From assembly GCA_031276815.1 (NCBI GenBank), contig JAISMJ010000068.1, positions 1-35,780 on the forward strand: DNA of 35,780 nucleotides, given 5' to 3'. The notes under the pieces were generated by a model. That model had not been told where the DNA came from. It was given only the letters and a program-made list of their open reading frames with translations, and did not search any database. The DNA comes from Treponema sp. GTDB lineage: Bacteria; Spirochaetota; Spirochaetia; Treponematales; Breznakiellaceae. Both the position numbers and the translations under genes were made by a program. Below, in pieces: positions 8,779-16,979 of the stretch (the first letter of the stretch is position 1; each line of letters begins with the position of its first letter).

Positions 8779-8805
8779 CGGCTTTCTCAAAATTTGGGAA
8801 AGCCG
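8779..8805 (+). terminator. hairpin after the M48 gene
   Basis: CGGCTTTC (8779-8786) pairs with GAAAGCCG (8798-8805) around an 11-base loop, ten bases after the stop. No T-run follows, so it may terminate weakly or only protect the mRNA end. Confidence 0.4.
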
Positions 8806-8890
8806 GCATGGATTTACATGAAAAAACGTATCGCTCTTTGAAAAGTTTTTCCAAAAGACGCTTTAGGAAAAAAGCGTTTAGGAGGGTTGT

Positions 8891-11134
8891 ATGAAAAAAA
8901 ATGCAAGAAAATCGCTTGCTTTTGCTGTTATCGTAGTGGCGGTGTTTTCCATAATTACGGCGTTTCAATTTCTGAAAGTATTTGAGTATCTTGAATTTAA
9001 GACCTATGATTTACGGGTGAATCTTTTTGCGGCGTCAGCAAAACCCTCCGATGATATAATCGTCATTCTTCTTGATCAGGATAGTTTAGATTGGGGACGT
9101 GCTGAAAAGAGCTGGGGTTTTCCATGGCCCCGTTCCGCATGGGCTGAATTTGTCGATTATATGAATGCCGCAGGCGCAAAGTCCGTTGCCTTTGATTTGC
9201 TTTTCACCGAGCCTTCTGTATATGGCAATGCGGATGATGAAGCGTTTGCCCGCGCCGCAAAAGATTTCGGCAAGGTTATGCAGATCGTTCATTTCAGTAC
9301 CCAGACGGGCAGCGCCCATACATGGCAATCCTCCATACAAACCCCGCTTTTTGAGCCTTCCGGTTTTGGCAGCTTCCTTGAGAAATTCGAGTTAAAAATT
9401 GAAGGTTCTAATGTTGCCGCGCAATTTCCCATTTCCGGTATTCTTTCTACAGCGGGCGCTTTGGGGTCGGATGTCGGTACTTTCGATCCGGATGGGACGG
9501 TTAGACGGCTGAGCCTTTTTACCCTTTTCGATGGAAAAGCGGTACCGGGCGAAGCTGCTGCTTGTCTTATGATAGACGGCGGCAGTCCTTCTATCCGCTA
9601 TGATGCGAAAAAAAAAGTAATAGAATGGGAGGATCGCCGCATACCGGTTGACAATGACGGTAAGAGCCTGCTTCGTTTCCGGGGCGCAAATTTCCAACGC
9701 TACATTCCTTATCCAATGTCGGTCATGCTTCAGAGCGCGGAAGATTACTGGAACGGAAAAACGCCGGAATATCCTCCTGAAGATTTCAAAGATAAGTACG
9801 TGTTCTGCGGCTATTATGCGCCCGGACTTTTCGATATTGTTACGACTCCGGTAAGTTCCGTGTATCCGGGTATGGGCGCTCATATCACCATGCTGGATAA
9901 TATGCTGCAAGGCGATTTCACTCAAGAGACGCCGTTGTGGCTGGATCTGGTTCTCCTGTTCCTCGGTATTACCGTTGTCGCGGCTCTTACGGTTTTTCCA
10001 TCAAAACACCAGTTACAACTATCGCTTGGCTCCATGCTTCTGTTCCTTATGGCTGCCATAGGCGGTTCTTTTTTTGCGTATCTGATCGGATGGTGGCTTC
10101 ATATCGTTGTTTTGCTGGCGGGTATTGCCGCATCGTATCTTATTTCAACGTTATATAACTATGCAACCGAAGGAAAACAAAAACAGTACATCAAGAAGGC
10201 GTTCAGTCAATATTTAAGTCCGCTGTTCATTGAGCAGCTCATTGCCAATCCCGAACAGTTAAAGCTCGGCGGAGAACGTAAGGAAATCAGCATTTTCTTC
10301 TCGGATATTCAGGGTTTCAGTACTATTTCTGAACGGTTGCAGGATCCGGCTGTGTTAACGGAACTTTTGAATGATTACCTTACCTTTATGACCAATATCA
10401 TTCTGGATTCTGGCGGTACTATTGATAAATACGAGGGAGATGCTATTATCGCCTTCTGGAATGCGCCGCTCAATCTGCCTGATCATGCGGCGCGTGCGCT
10501 TGCCGCGGCAATGGAATGTCAGGCGCGTCTTTCCGAGCGGCAGGATTACTACGAAGAAAAATATGGTGCGCGGCTCATTACCAGAATAGGACTCAATACC
10601 GGGCTTGCGGTTGTGGGTAATATGGGATCGGAAATACACTACAATTACACTATGCTCGGTGATGCGGTAAACCTCGCCGCCCGTCTTGAAGGGCTTAATA
10701 AGCAGTTCGGCACTTTCCTTATGTGTACGGAACATACTTTTGTCTTGGCAAATGGTGAGCTTTCTAGCGATGCGGTTACTACGAACCATACGAACAAACA
10801 TGATGCCTCTAAAGAAGCCGCTACGAATACATTCATTTTACCTGATGTTTTCTACGGAAGGAAGCTGGCTTCTGTCGCGGTTGTGGGCAAGAAAGAACCT
10901 GCGGTTGTGTATGAACCGCTCTTGAAAGATGTTTTTGAAGAGAAGAAGCCGGTTTTGGAAAAGTTTAACGCCGCGCGAGATCTGTTCTATGAAGGCAGAT
11001 TCTCCGAAGCGCTGCCCTTATTTGAAGCTATCCTCAAAGAGGATAGACCCGCGTATTTCTACGCCGAACAGTGTAAGTACCATATAGCGCATCCCGGTGA
11101 ATGGAAGGGGTATTGGCAAGCGATGTCGAAATAA
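8891..11134 (+). CDS. CHASE2-domain adenylate cyclase
   Basis: A 747-residue sensor enzyme. Order: a first membrane segment (residues about 8-28), an extracytoplasmic CHASE2 domain (about 30-340, with IIVILLDQDSLDWGR, WPRSAWAEFVDYM and GAKSVAFDLLFTEPS), three further membrane segments (about 345-425), and a class III cyclase domain (about 460-620). The cyclase has both metal-binding aspartates (FFSDIQGF and YEGDAIIAFW). The lysine before YEGD and the aspartate in TMLGDAVNLAARLEG are the adenine-selecting pair, so cAMP is the likely product. The tail (FNAARDLFYEGRFSEALPLFEAIL) looks like a TPR hairpin. AGGAGGG precedes the ATG. The DUF815 ATPase gene starts on the next base after the stop. The CHASE2 signal is unknown. 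Confidence 0.93.
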   Translation: MKKNARKSLAFAVIVVAVFSIITAFQFLKVFEYLEFKTYDLRVNLFAASAKPSDDIIVILLDQDSLDWGRAEKSWGFPWPRSAWAEFVDYMNAAGAKSVAFDLLFTEPSVYGNADDEAFARAAKDFGKVMQIVHFSTQTGSAHTWQSSIQTPLFEPSGFGSFLEKFELKIEGSNVAAQFPISGILSTAGALGSDVGTFDPDGTVRRLSLFTLFDGKAVPGEAAACLMIDGGSPSIRYDAKKKVIEWEDRRIPVDNDGKSLLRFRGANFQRYIPYPMSVMLQSAEDYWNGKTPEYPPEDFKDKYVFCGYYAPGLFDIVTTPVSSVYPGMGAHITMLDNMLQGDFTQETPLWLDLVLLFLGITVVAALTVFPSKHQLQLSLGSMLLFLMAAIGGSFFAYLIGWWLHIVVLLAGIAASYLISTLYNYATEGKQKQYIKKAFSQYLSPLFIEQLIANPEQLKLGGERKEISIFFSDIQGFSTISERLQDPAVLTELLNDYLTFMTNIILDSGGTIDKYEGDAIIAFWNAPLNLPDHAARALAAAMECQARLSERQDYYEEKYGARLITRIGLNTGLAVVGNMGSEIHYNYTMLGDAVNLAARLEGLNKQFGTFLMCTEHTFVLANGELSSDAVTTNHTNKHDASKEAATNTFILPDVFYGRKLASVAVVGKKEPAVVYEPLLKDVFEEKKPVLEKFNAARDLFYEGRFSEALPLFEAILKEDRPAYFYAEQCKYHIAHPGEWKGYWQAMSK

Positions 11135-12460
11135 ATGGACAAAGCTTTTTTCAATACTGTCAAAGCCGATATTACAGGATTGTCGGTTTTTGCTTCCATT
11201 CGAGAGGACCCGCTCATACAGGCGTTTCTCGCGCTGCTTGGCGCTGATTCGGAAACTGCGCTCATCGGCGCATGGAGCGGTTTTATGAGAGCGTTTATCG
11301 CCGCTTCGGTAGATACTTCATGGTCTTCGGCGATACCATCGCTTGTGATCCGAGCGGATAATGAGTTTACTCGTACCGCTGAAAGAAAAGATGCCGAACC
11401 GTCTCCCCTCTTGAAAACGCTTGTAAAAACGGACCTTGAGCGGCTTTCCCGCATTGCGGCGTTTGATATAAGCGCCTTTGGCTTTAATGCTGCGGATACG
11501 GTGCGGAAAGCCGGTTTTGAGGCGGCAGCCGCTCATATTGAAGAATGCGCTCGTATATTGTGGGAGATGGAAACGCCGGCGGAGAAGCAACCGATGGCAC
11601 ATATCGCATGGAGCGAAGAGCGGCTTTCCGCGTATATACGGGCAAAAGGCGCGGGACTTCTGGGGCAATATGCGGCGTTTCGCTGGAACGGCGGCGCCGT
11701 CGGTACCGGCTCCGGCAGAAACGTATCCCATTTGCAGCCTGTGCGTAACCCCGATCCGGTACGGATTTCAGACCTTTTCGGGTATGAAGAGCAGCGGAAC
11801 GCCGTTATTGCCCATACTCTACGTTTTCTGGAAGGGAAAGCCGCAAACAACCTCCTGTTATACGGGGACAGAGGAACCGGAAAATCAGCAACCGTTAAGG
11901 CGGTGTGCAATGAATACGCGGAGCGGGGATTGCGGCTTGTAGAAGTTCGTAAAGAGAACCTCATGCGGCTTCAAATCCTTATGGAAGAGCTTTCAACGCG
12001 AGGACTGCGTTTTGTCGTCTTCATTGACGATCTTTCTTTTGAAACAATGGATGACTCTTTTACCGGTTTGAAAGCCCTCCTTGAAGGAGGCGTTGAGAAG
12101 AAGCCGGAAAATGTCGTTGTGTACGCAACGAGCAACCGGCGGCATTTCGTAAAAGAACATTTCGATCAGATGGATGGACCTCGCGCCTTTGATACTATGC
12201 AGGAACAGGTATCCTTATCCGACCGGTTCGGGCTTACCGTGATATTTATCGCGCCGGATCAGGACGAATTTCTTTTCATTGCGGAACAAATCGCCATACG
12301 GCGAGGGCTTTTTGATACAGACGGCCAAACTGCCGCGCTTCGGACAAATTTCCGTGAAAATGCCGTGCGATGGGCGCGCTGGTTTAACGGACGCTCGCCC
12401 CGTACCGCCGATCAGTTTGTAGACTGGATTTCCAGCGGTGAAGGCTTTCCGTGGGAATGA
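11135..12460 (+). CDS. DUF815-family AAA ATPase
   Basis: A 441-residue predicted cytoplasmic ATPase with Walker A GDRGTGKSATV (near residue 245), Walker B-like FVVFIDDLSFE, a sensor-like VYATSNRRHFV and the arginine-containing SLSDRFGL. The sequence LYGDRGTGKS...ALLEGG and the C-terminal WARWFNGRSPRTADQFVDW fit DUF815, a widespread AAA family with no settled function. The N-terminal 200 residues are helical and not recognised. The ATG lies immediately after the cyclase TAA, with GGAAG sequences in the cyclase end, so translation is probably coupled to the cyclase. Confidence 0.85.
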   Translation: MDKAFFNTVKADITGLSVFASIREDPLIQAFLALLGADSETALIGAWSGFMRAFIAASVDTSWSSAIPSLVIRADNEFTRTAERKDAEPSPLLKTLVKTDLERLSRIAAFDISAFGFNAADTVRKAGFEAAAAHIEECARILWEMETPAEKQPMAHIAWSEERLSAYIRAKGAGLLGQYAAFRWNGGAVGTGSGRNVSHLQPVRNPDPVRISDLFGYEEQRNAVIAHTLRFLEGKAANNLLLYGDRGTGKSATVKAVCNEYAERGLRLVEVRKENLMRLQILMEELSTRGLRFVVFIDDLSFETMDDSFTGLKALLEGGVEKKPENVVVYATSNRRHFVKEHFDQMDGPRAFDTMQEQVSLSDRFGLTVIFIAPDQDEFLFIAEQIAIRRGLFDTDGQTAALRTNFRENAVRWARWFNGRSPRTADQFVDWISSGEGFPWE

Positions 12461-12574
12461 AGCGGACGAGAATATAAGTTGGCGCTAGATTGAGCGTTAA
12501 TCTTCGTGGGTGTTTTATGAATGATATGTTGAGGTTATTGAACTCATGTTACGCAAAAAGAGCTTAACCTCATG

Positions 12575-13000
12575 TTAAAAACCGGCAGTAATTCCATTGC
12601 CCGATTCAATGATGTCTGATACATCTGTAACTTTACCGCACAATGATTGTACCGCTGAGTGAGTTTTATTAACTCTAATTTCACCTACCCATATATTGAC
12701 GCAAACATATGATTGCTTTGTGTCTTTGCCGTATGCGCCGGAGATATCCCTATCAATGCGTTTTGTTTTATGCTTTCATGATATACCTCATTGGTTACCA
12801 GATATCGAACCCCTGCTGTGTCCCCTCCTTGTTCTTAAAGACTTGTTTATAAAATAAAGCATTACTTGAAATTTTAAATTCTGTAAATATACCGGCATCG
12901 GTTCCGCATAAGCTATTCCCTTATGATCTATCCTGATAAAGCGACCGTTATCCCTATCCTGTTCGTTCACCGCCACAAGGCGGTCATCGTTTATCTCAAA
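12575..13000 (-). pseudogene. decayed reading frame, function unknown
   Basis: One minus-strand frame reads like protein over 141 codons but is broken by two TGA codons. Its first part contains INDDRLVAVNEQDRDNGRF and GIAYAEPMPVYLQNLKFQ; after the two stops it continues as KRIDRDISGAYGKDTKQSY and KVTDVSDIIESGNGITAGF, then TAA at 12575. No start with a ribosome binding site is seen. I do not recognise the family. It lies directly behind the open frame through the 42-bp repeats (in another frame), so both may be pieces of a single gene that lost its front end to the IS at 13327. The rest of 12461-12575 holds nothing I can name. Confidence 0.4.
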
Positions 13001-13087
13001 CTATGAACTTCTTTCCCTTCTTCTTGGTGAATCTCAATGTTTTCCGCTGATGAAAACCACGAATCCTCCACTATATCTCTCTGAACC

Positions 13088-13314
13088 GAATTAATCTTGC
13101 TCAAAGACCCGATAATTACTCTCTGAACAGAATTAACCCTGCTCAAAGACCCGATAATTCCTTTCTGAACAGAATTAATCCTGTTCAAAGACTCAATAAT
13201 TACTCTCCGAGCAGAATTAATTCTGCTCAAAGACCCGATAATTACTCTCCAAGCAGGATTAATCTTACTCAAAGACCCGATAGTTCCTTTCAGAACAGAA
13301 TTAATTTTGCTCGG
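13088..13314 (-). repeat. tandem array, about 5.4 units of 42 bp with AATTAATT dyad
   Basis: Units of 42 bp start at 13088, 13130, 13172, 13214 and 13256, with a partial sixth at 13298; a partial unit also precedes 13088. Each junction is an imperfect palindrome around AATTAATT; at 13209-13228 it is a perfect 20-bp palindrome, GAGCAGAATTAATTCTGCTC. On the minus strand a frame is open from 13327 to 12991 and gives a 14-residue repeat (SLSRINSVQRVIIG), ending EEGKEVHSLR. There is no credible start codon, and the frame's upstream stop is the TAG of the IS junction, so it could be the tail of a repeat protein cut by the IS, or simply a noncoding array. Confidence 0.9.
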
Positions 13315-13326
13315 AACCTTGATTAT

Positions 13327-13748
13327 CTAGGTGGTGTCGTCAACAGGCGAAGGAGATACATCTAACAGAGAGAGCGGCGAGAAAGGAATCAGAACGTTTA
13401 GCATAGCAAGTAGCGCTACCTCTCCACTGTGTGATCCACCGAAATACATGCTCAATAACATGGCGTTCCTTATACAGTTCTTTGTCATAGTACCGTTGCT
13501 CCGTCCGGCTGCGCTTGGACGGAATAACAACTACTTCAATGCCTCTTGAACGAGCGGTATCTACTGCATGGTTCATGTCATACTCTCTATCGGCAATCAA
13601 GACTTTTACCGGTAAACCTGCCATTAATAGTGGCGCATACGCGCAATCCGCCTCCCGCCCCGCTGAAACTATGATATGTACTGGCTTGCCCTTCTTATCT
13701 ATAGCACGATGGACTTTCGTATTCAGCCCTTTTGACGACACCACCTAG
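13327..13748 (-). mobile_element. internally deleted IS5-type element flanked by CTAG
   Basis: The segment begins CTAGGTGGTGTCGTCA and ends with the exact inverse, TGACGACACCACCTAG, so it is bounded by perfect 16-bp inverted repeats including CTAG on both sides. It is only about 420 bp long and encodes only the C-terminal part of a transposase. The left side matches the 3' end of the element at 35639-35780 over its first 100 bases or more, with scattered differences, so this is an older or divergent copy. Confidence 0.75.
13340..13744 (-). pseudogene. IS5-family transposase, C-terminal half
   Basis: The frame encodes the catalytic end of an IS5/IS427-like DDE transposase: SSKGLNTKVHRAIDKKGKP (equivalent of SRGGLTTKIHxxxDxxGxP), the second catalytic aspartate in LIADREYDMNHAV, and the final glutamate region in YYDKELYKERHVIEHVFRW. 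About 130 N-terminal residues, including DUF4096 and the first aspartate, are missing. The frame starts inside the terminal repeat itself (GTG GTG TCG TCA AAA GG), so no functional protein is expected. Confidence 0.85.
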
Positions 13749-14074
13749 TACGCAAAACCGTACTAGACCTGTACGCCTTACCGTACTAGACCGGTTCGAC
13801 TGTTATGCGTGAACTTCAAACTCAGCGTCGCTTACCATATCACGCGGCGCTCGTGTAAAACACCGTATGTACAGCGGCATCTCTGTATGGCAAGGCGGGA
13901 ATGTACGGAAACGCAGAGAAAAACACCTGAAGCGAAGTATTGCTGATTCGGGATAGAAGCGTACGGCGGGAGAGAAGGCGGACGGACGCCGCGCTGCGCG
14001 GAACGGGACGCCGTGAAACGGCACGGCGGCGCATCCTGTTCTTAACCCGCGCCGGAAACGGCGAAACCCCTCCC
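13749..14074. other. intergenic region with a two-copy 23-bp repeat
   Basis: Just outside the IS, ACCGTACTAGACC occurs at 13757-13769 and 13780-13792, a 23-bp period, with GTAC and CTAG palindromes in each copy. The remainder to 14074 is GC-rich. Short frames there, for example a minus frame ending SDAEFEVHA at 13803, have no start site or recognisable domain, and I call no gene. Confidence 0.4.
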
Positions 14075-14103
14075 TTGCCTCCTTTTCAGAAAGGCTATAT
14101 ACT
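14075..14103 (+). promoter_or_regulatory. sigma70-type promoter of the ABC exporter, leaderless
   Basis: TTGCCT (14075-14080) and TATACT (14098-14103) are 17 bp apart, and the ATG follows after 6 bases (GCTCCT). No ribosome binding site is present at the expected place. Confidence 0.7.
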
Positions 14104-14109
14104 GCTCCT

Positions 14110-16248
14110 ATGTCTGATTATTTTGAGACCGATGATATTGTGAAAAGTTATGACGGCGCAATCTTCGCCCGTATGCTCTCCTATCTCAAACCCTACCCTG
14201 TATTGACCGCGTTCATTATTATCGCGCTCCTTGTGTCAACAGCCGGGGAACTGCTCGTGCCGGTCTTGCAGCAGCGGGTCATTGACAACGCGATTCTTGC
14301 CCGTTTCATCGCCTTTTCGTCTGAAGCTAACGAAGAAACCCTGTCTCAAGAAGCGAAACATACCCTTGCGGAATTCAGAAACGCCACAAACGCCGTCAAA
14401 ATAGGTACCATGCTGTTTGTACGGCAGAATCACCATACAAAAATGCAGACAACGGTAGAAAAAGAATTGAAAGATGCCGATATTCTGGAACCAGAGATAT
14501 GGTATGCGTTTCATTACGATGCGGTTTCTCCGCATGATGCGGCCGCCCGTGTCATTCAGGCGCACAAAGCCTTTTTTATCATGGAAGACGATAGGGCGGC
14601 GCTGCGTGAAAAAGACCTCGCTTCGCTTTCCACACGGGAAAAAGCCGCCGTGAGAGCGGGGGACATATCTTTTATTATCCGCATAGCGGTTATCGCGGTT
14701 GCGGCATTGATTCTTGTGTTCGTGTTTACCTTTATTCAGACATGGGCGGCAACGCTCGCCGGACAGCGGATAATGAAAGATATACGTATGGCGCTTTTCA
14801 AAAAAACCGCATCCCAGTCAACCGCGTTTCTCTCCCGTCATCCGGTTGGACGCATCGTTACCCGTTTAACGGGCGATGTGGAAACGATCAACCGGTTTTT
14901 TACCGAGGTGCTTTCCGCCTTTCTCAAAGATATTTCGGTGATGATCGGGACGATCATCACGCTGTTCCTGCTGTCCGCGAAGCTCGCGCTGCTGGTAACG
15001 GTACTTATACCGCCGGTGCTTGCGGTAACCGCGTGGGCGCGGGTGAAGGCGCGGGATGCGTTCAGACGGCAGCGTATGGCGTCTTCTTTGGTAACATCCT
15101 ATTTGTCCGAGCGGCTTTCCGGCGTGCAGGTAGTACAGCTCTTTGCCGCGGAAAAGAAAAGCCGCGGGGAGTTTACCGGACGCAACAACGAGCTTCTGCA
15201 CGCGAACCTTGGAGAAATGTACGTATACGCGATTTTTCGTCCGGCTGTCGAGTGGTTCTCCGTCGTTACTACTGCGGTTGTGATTGTCATGGGCGGCGTT
15301 TTTATCCTTAACCTGTCGCTTTCGCTGGGCGTACTCATCGCGTTCATCAGCCTTGTGAGCATGTTTTACAATCCCGTTACCGATATTGCTGAAAAGTTTA
15401 CGCTGCTCCAGTCCGCCATGGCGGGCGGCGAGCGGGTATTCAAACTCCTTGACGCCAATGAAGCCATTCCCAATACCGGCGCTCATCACATAGCGCCGCG
15501 TGAGGCGGGCGGTGGCGCTATCGGCGGCATTGTGTTTGACAACGTGCGTTTTTCTTACAAACATGGAGAGGAAATACTCAAAGGGATTACCTGTACCGTC
15601 AACGCCGGTGAAATGGCCGCCATTGTGGGCTATACGGGCGCAGGTAAGACCACCATCACGAACCTTTTGACCCGTTTATGGGATATTGAGGGCGGTACCA
15701 TCCTCCTTGACGGCGTTCCGGTTAAAGACATTCCCCTTGATGAGCTTCGTTCCTGCGTGTTGCCCGTTTTGCAGGATGTGTTTCTGTTTTCCGGCACCGT
15801 AGCGGACAATATTAGGCTGGGGCTTGCCATGAGCGATGACGAGGTAGCGGACGCGGCGCGGGCGGTCTGCGCGGATTCATTCATCCGCGCGTTGCCGGAC
15901 GGGTACAACACCGTGCTATCCGAAGGCGCCGTCAATATTTCTTCAGGGCAGCGGCAGCTCATAAGTTTTGCGCGGGTCATTGCCCATAATCCCTCCGTCA
16001 TCGTGCTGGACGAAGCCACGAGTTCCGTTGATACGGAAACCGAACGCGCCATTCAAGCCGGTATGGCGCGGGTACTTGCGGGCAGAACCTCCATCGTCAT
16101 CGCGCACCGGCTTTCCACTATCCGCCATGCGGATCGTATCCTCGTGCTTTCAAACGGCTGTATTGTAGAACAGGGTACGCATGATGAGCTTATCGCGAAA
16201 GAAAACGGGGTATACGCCCAGTTGTACAAACTGCAATACACCGCGTAA
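14110..16248 (+). CDS. ABC exporter half-transporter (MsbA/multidrug type) with large first loop
   Basis: A 712-residue fused permease-ATPase. The nucleotide-binding domain has Walker A GYTGAGKTT (about residue 505), a Q-loop in VLPVLQDVFLFSGTVADNI, a signature SSGQRQLISFAR in place of LSGGQ, Walker B VIVLDEATSS and the switch histidine in IAHRLSTI. The membrane part has six helices. The odd feature is about 120 charged residues between the first two helices (about 60-185), rich in EKELKDADILEPE-like helix; type IV exporters normally have a short loop there. It lies outside the membrane if the N-terminus is cytoplasmic. No partner half-transporter gene is adjacent, so it is either a homodimer or pairs with a distant gene. 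Substrate unknown; lipid or drug export is a guess from the family. Confidence 0.9.
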   Translation: MSDYFETDDIVKSYDGAIFARMLSYLKPYPVLTAFIIIALLVSTAGELLVPVLQQRVIDNAILARFIAFSSEANEETLSQEAKHTLAEFRNATNAVKIGTMLFVRQNHHTKMQTTVEKELKDADILEPEIWYAFHYDAVSPHDAAARVIQAHKAFFIMEDDRAALREKDLASLSTREKAAVRAGDISFIIRIAVIAVAALILVFVFTFIQTWAATLAGQRIMKDIRMALFKKTASQSTAFLSRHPVGRIVTRLTGDVETINRFFTEVLSAFLKDISVMIGTIITLFLLSAKLALLVTVLIPPVLAVTAWARVKARDAFRRQRMASSLVTSYLSERLSGVQVVQLFAAEKKSRGEFTGRNNELLHANLGEMYVYAIFRPAVEWFSVVTTAVVIVMGGVFILNLSLSLGVLIAFISLVSMFYNPVTDIAEKFTLLQSAMAGGERVFKLLDANEAIPNTGAHHIAPREAGGGAIGGIVFDNVRFSYKHGEEILKGITCTVNAGEMAAIVGYTGAGKTTITNLLTRLWDIEGGTILLDGVPVKDIPLDELRSCVLPVLQDVFLFSGTVADNIRLGLAMSDDEVADAARAVCADSFIRALPDGYNTVLSEGAVNISSGQRQLISFARVIAHNPSVIVLDEATSSVDTETERAIQAGMARVLAGRTSIVIAHRLSTIRHADRILVLSNGCIVEQGTHDELIAKENGVYAQLYKLQYTA

Positions 16249-16359
16249 TAGGAAATAACGCCATAATTTCACGTTCTTTATTTAAAAGATATTAAAAAAT
16301 CACTAACTTACTCATATCCTTGTATTAATGAGCTACGTATTTTTCATCCAATTCTCTTT

Positions 16360-16543
16360 CTAAATTATTCCCGATGACAAGACGTGATGGGATGTTCTTT
16401 CAAGCGCTTGTATCTGAGATTTCGTCTACGCAAAGAATTATAGCGTTATCGGGCAGGTTCATATATAATCCAACTACATCAGTGAATTTTTCTTCTACAA
16501 TTTCTCGAAATAATGCCAGAAAAGGGCTAAAACGAGTTATAGC
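16360..16543 (-). pseudogene. IS630-family transposase remnant, frameshifted
   Basis: The minus strand reads EIVEEKFTDVVGLYMNLPDN and then AIILCVDEIS, matching the IS630 transposase core (DIVGLYLNPPxxALVLCVDEKSQIQALERTQP), including the first catalytic aspartate of CVDE. The match IQALERT continues after a one-base frame change; the original frame instead meets TGA and then reads KNIPSRLVIGNNLERELDEK to 16321. Neither the N-terminal helix-turn-helix part nor the C-terminal DDE part is present. The rest of the 16249-16645 gap is AT-rich with one small stem (AGACCT/AGGTCT, 16560-16582). Confidence 0.7.
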
Positions 16544-16645
16544 GCATTGTCGGCAATAGCAGACCTTTGTTTAGAAGAGGTCTTAACAGACACAGAGGAG
16601 ACGAAAACAATGCCGGAAAACCTGCATGAAAATACCCTTTAGTAC

Positions 16646-16674
16646 TTGCAAACAAACCGGTATTATGGTAAAGT
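16646..16674 (+). promoter_or_regulatory. sigma70-type promoter of the ferredoxin gene
   Basis: TTGCAA (16646-16651), a 17-bp spacer and TAAAGT (16669-16674) precede an 80-base leader that ends with AGAAAGGAG before the ferredoxin ATG. Confidence 0.6.
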
Positions 16675-16755
16675 TACAAACGGGCGATAATCGGCGGACA
16701 CGCCGCGGCGGTCCCCTGTTATCCGCTACTCTATAAGGATAGAAAGGAGAGTATC

Positions 16756-16926
16756 ATGGCTTATGTAATCGGCAATGACTGCATAAATTGCGGTGCGTGC
16801 GAAGGCGCTTGTCCTGCGGGAGCAATTTCCGAACAAGGGAACATCCGCGTTATTGATGCTGCCGCATGTTTGGATTGCGGAGCTTGCGCCGGCGAATGTC
16901 CGGCTCAAGTTATTTCCCAAGGATAA
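16756..16926 (+). CDS. 2[4Fe-4S] ferredoxin
   Basis: A 56-residue clostridial-type ferredoxin, an electron carrier of about the usual size. It has two classical cluster motifs: CINCGACEGACP near the start and CLDCGACAGECP near the end, each CxxCxxCxxxCP, separated by a short beta-turn region. The start MAYVIGNDC is typical, and AAAGGAG precedes the ATG. In anaerobes such ferredoxins serve pyruvate:ferredoxin oxidoreductase, hydrogenase or nitrogenase; none of these genes is here. The M23 peptidase gene starts 53 bp downstream on the same strand. Confidence 0.95.
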   Translation: MAYVIGNDCINCGACEGACPAGAISEQGNIRVIDAAACLDCGACAGECPAQVISQG

Positions 16927-16979
16927 TTTCCAGGGACAACGTCCGGAACTTCATTCAGGAAGAAGAAGAGACGCCATTT

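Noticed and set aside
11135-12460. DUF815 ATPase as a toxin or defence ATPase
   Set aside because: The family is widespread in ordinary chromosomes, and its coupling here is to a cyclase rather than to any effector.
13803-14034. Minus-strand frames of 64-73 codons before the ABC exporter
   Set aside because: They are arginine-rich and GC-driven, with no start site and no domain. They look like chance frames in GC-rich intergenic DNA.
12575-16543. Recoding of TGA as an amino acid
   Set aside because: Two decayed frames read through TGA, but all intact genes here use TGA as a normal stop (for example ilvD and mgtE), so decay explains it better.
16603-16642. Ten-codon leader peptide (MPENLHENTL) with GAGGAG upstream
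   Set aside because: Very short, without a linked terminator or regulated gene directly after it. Could be chance.
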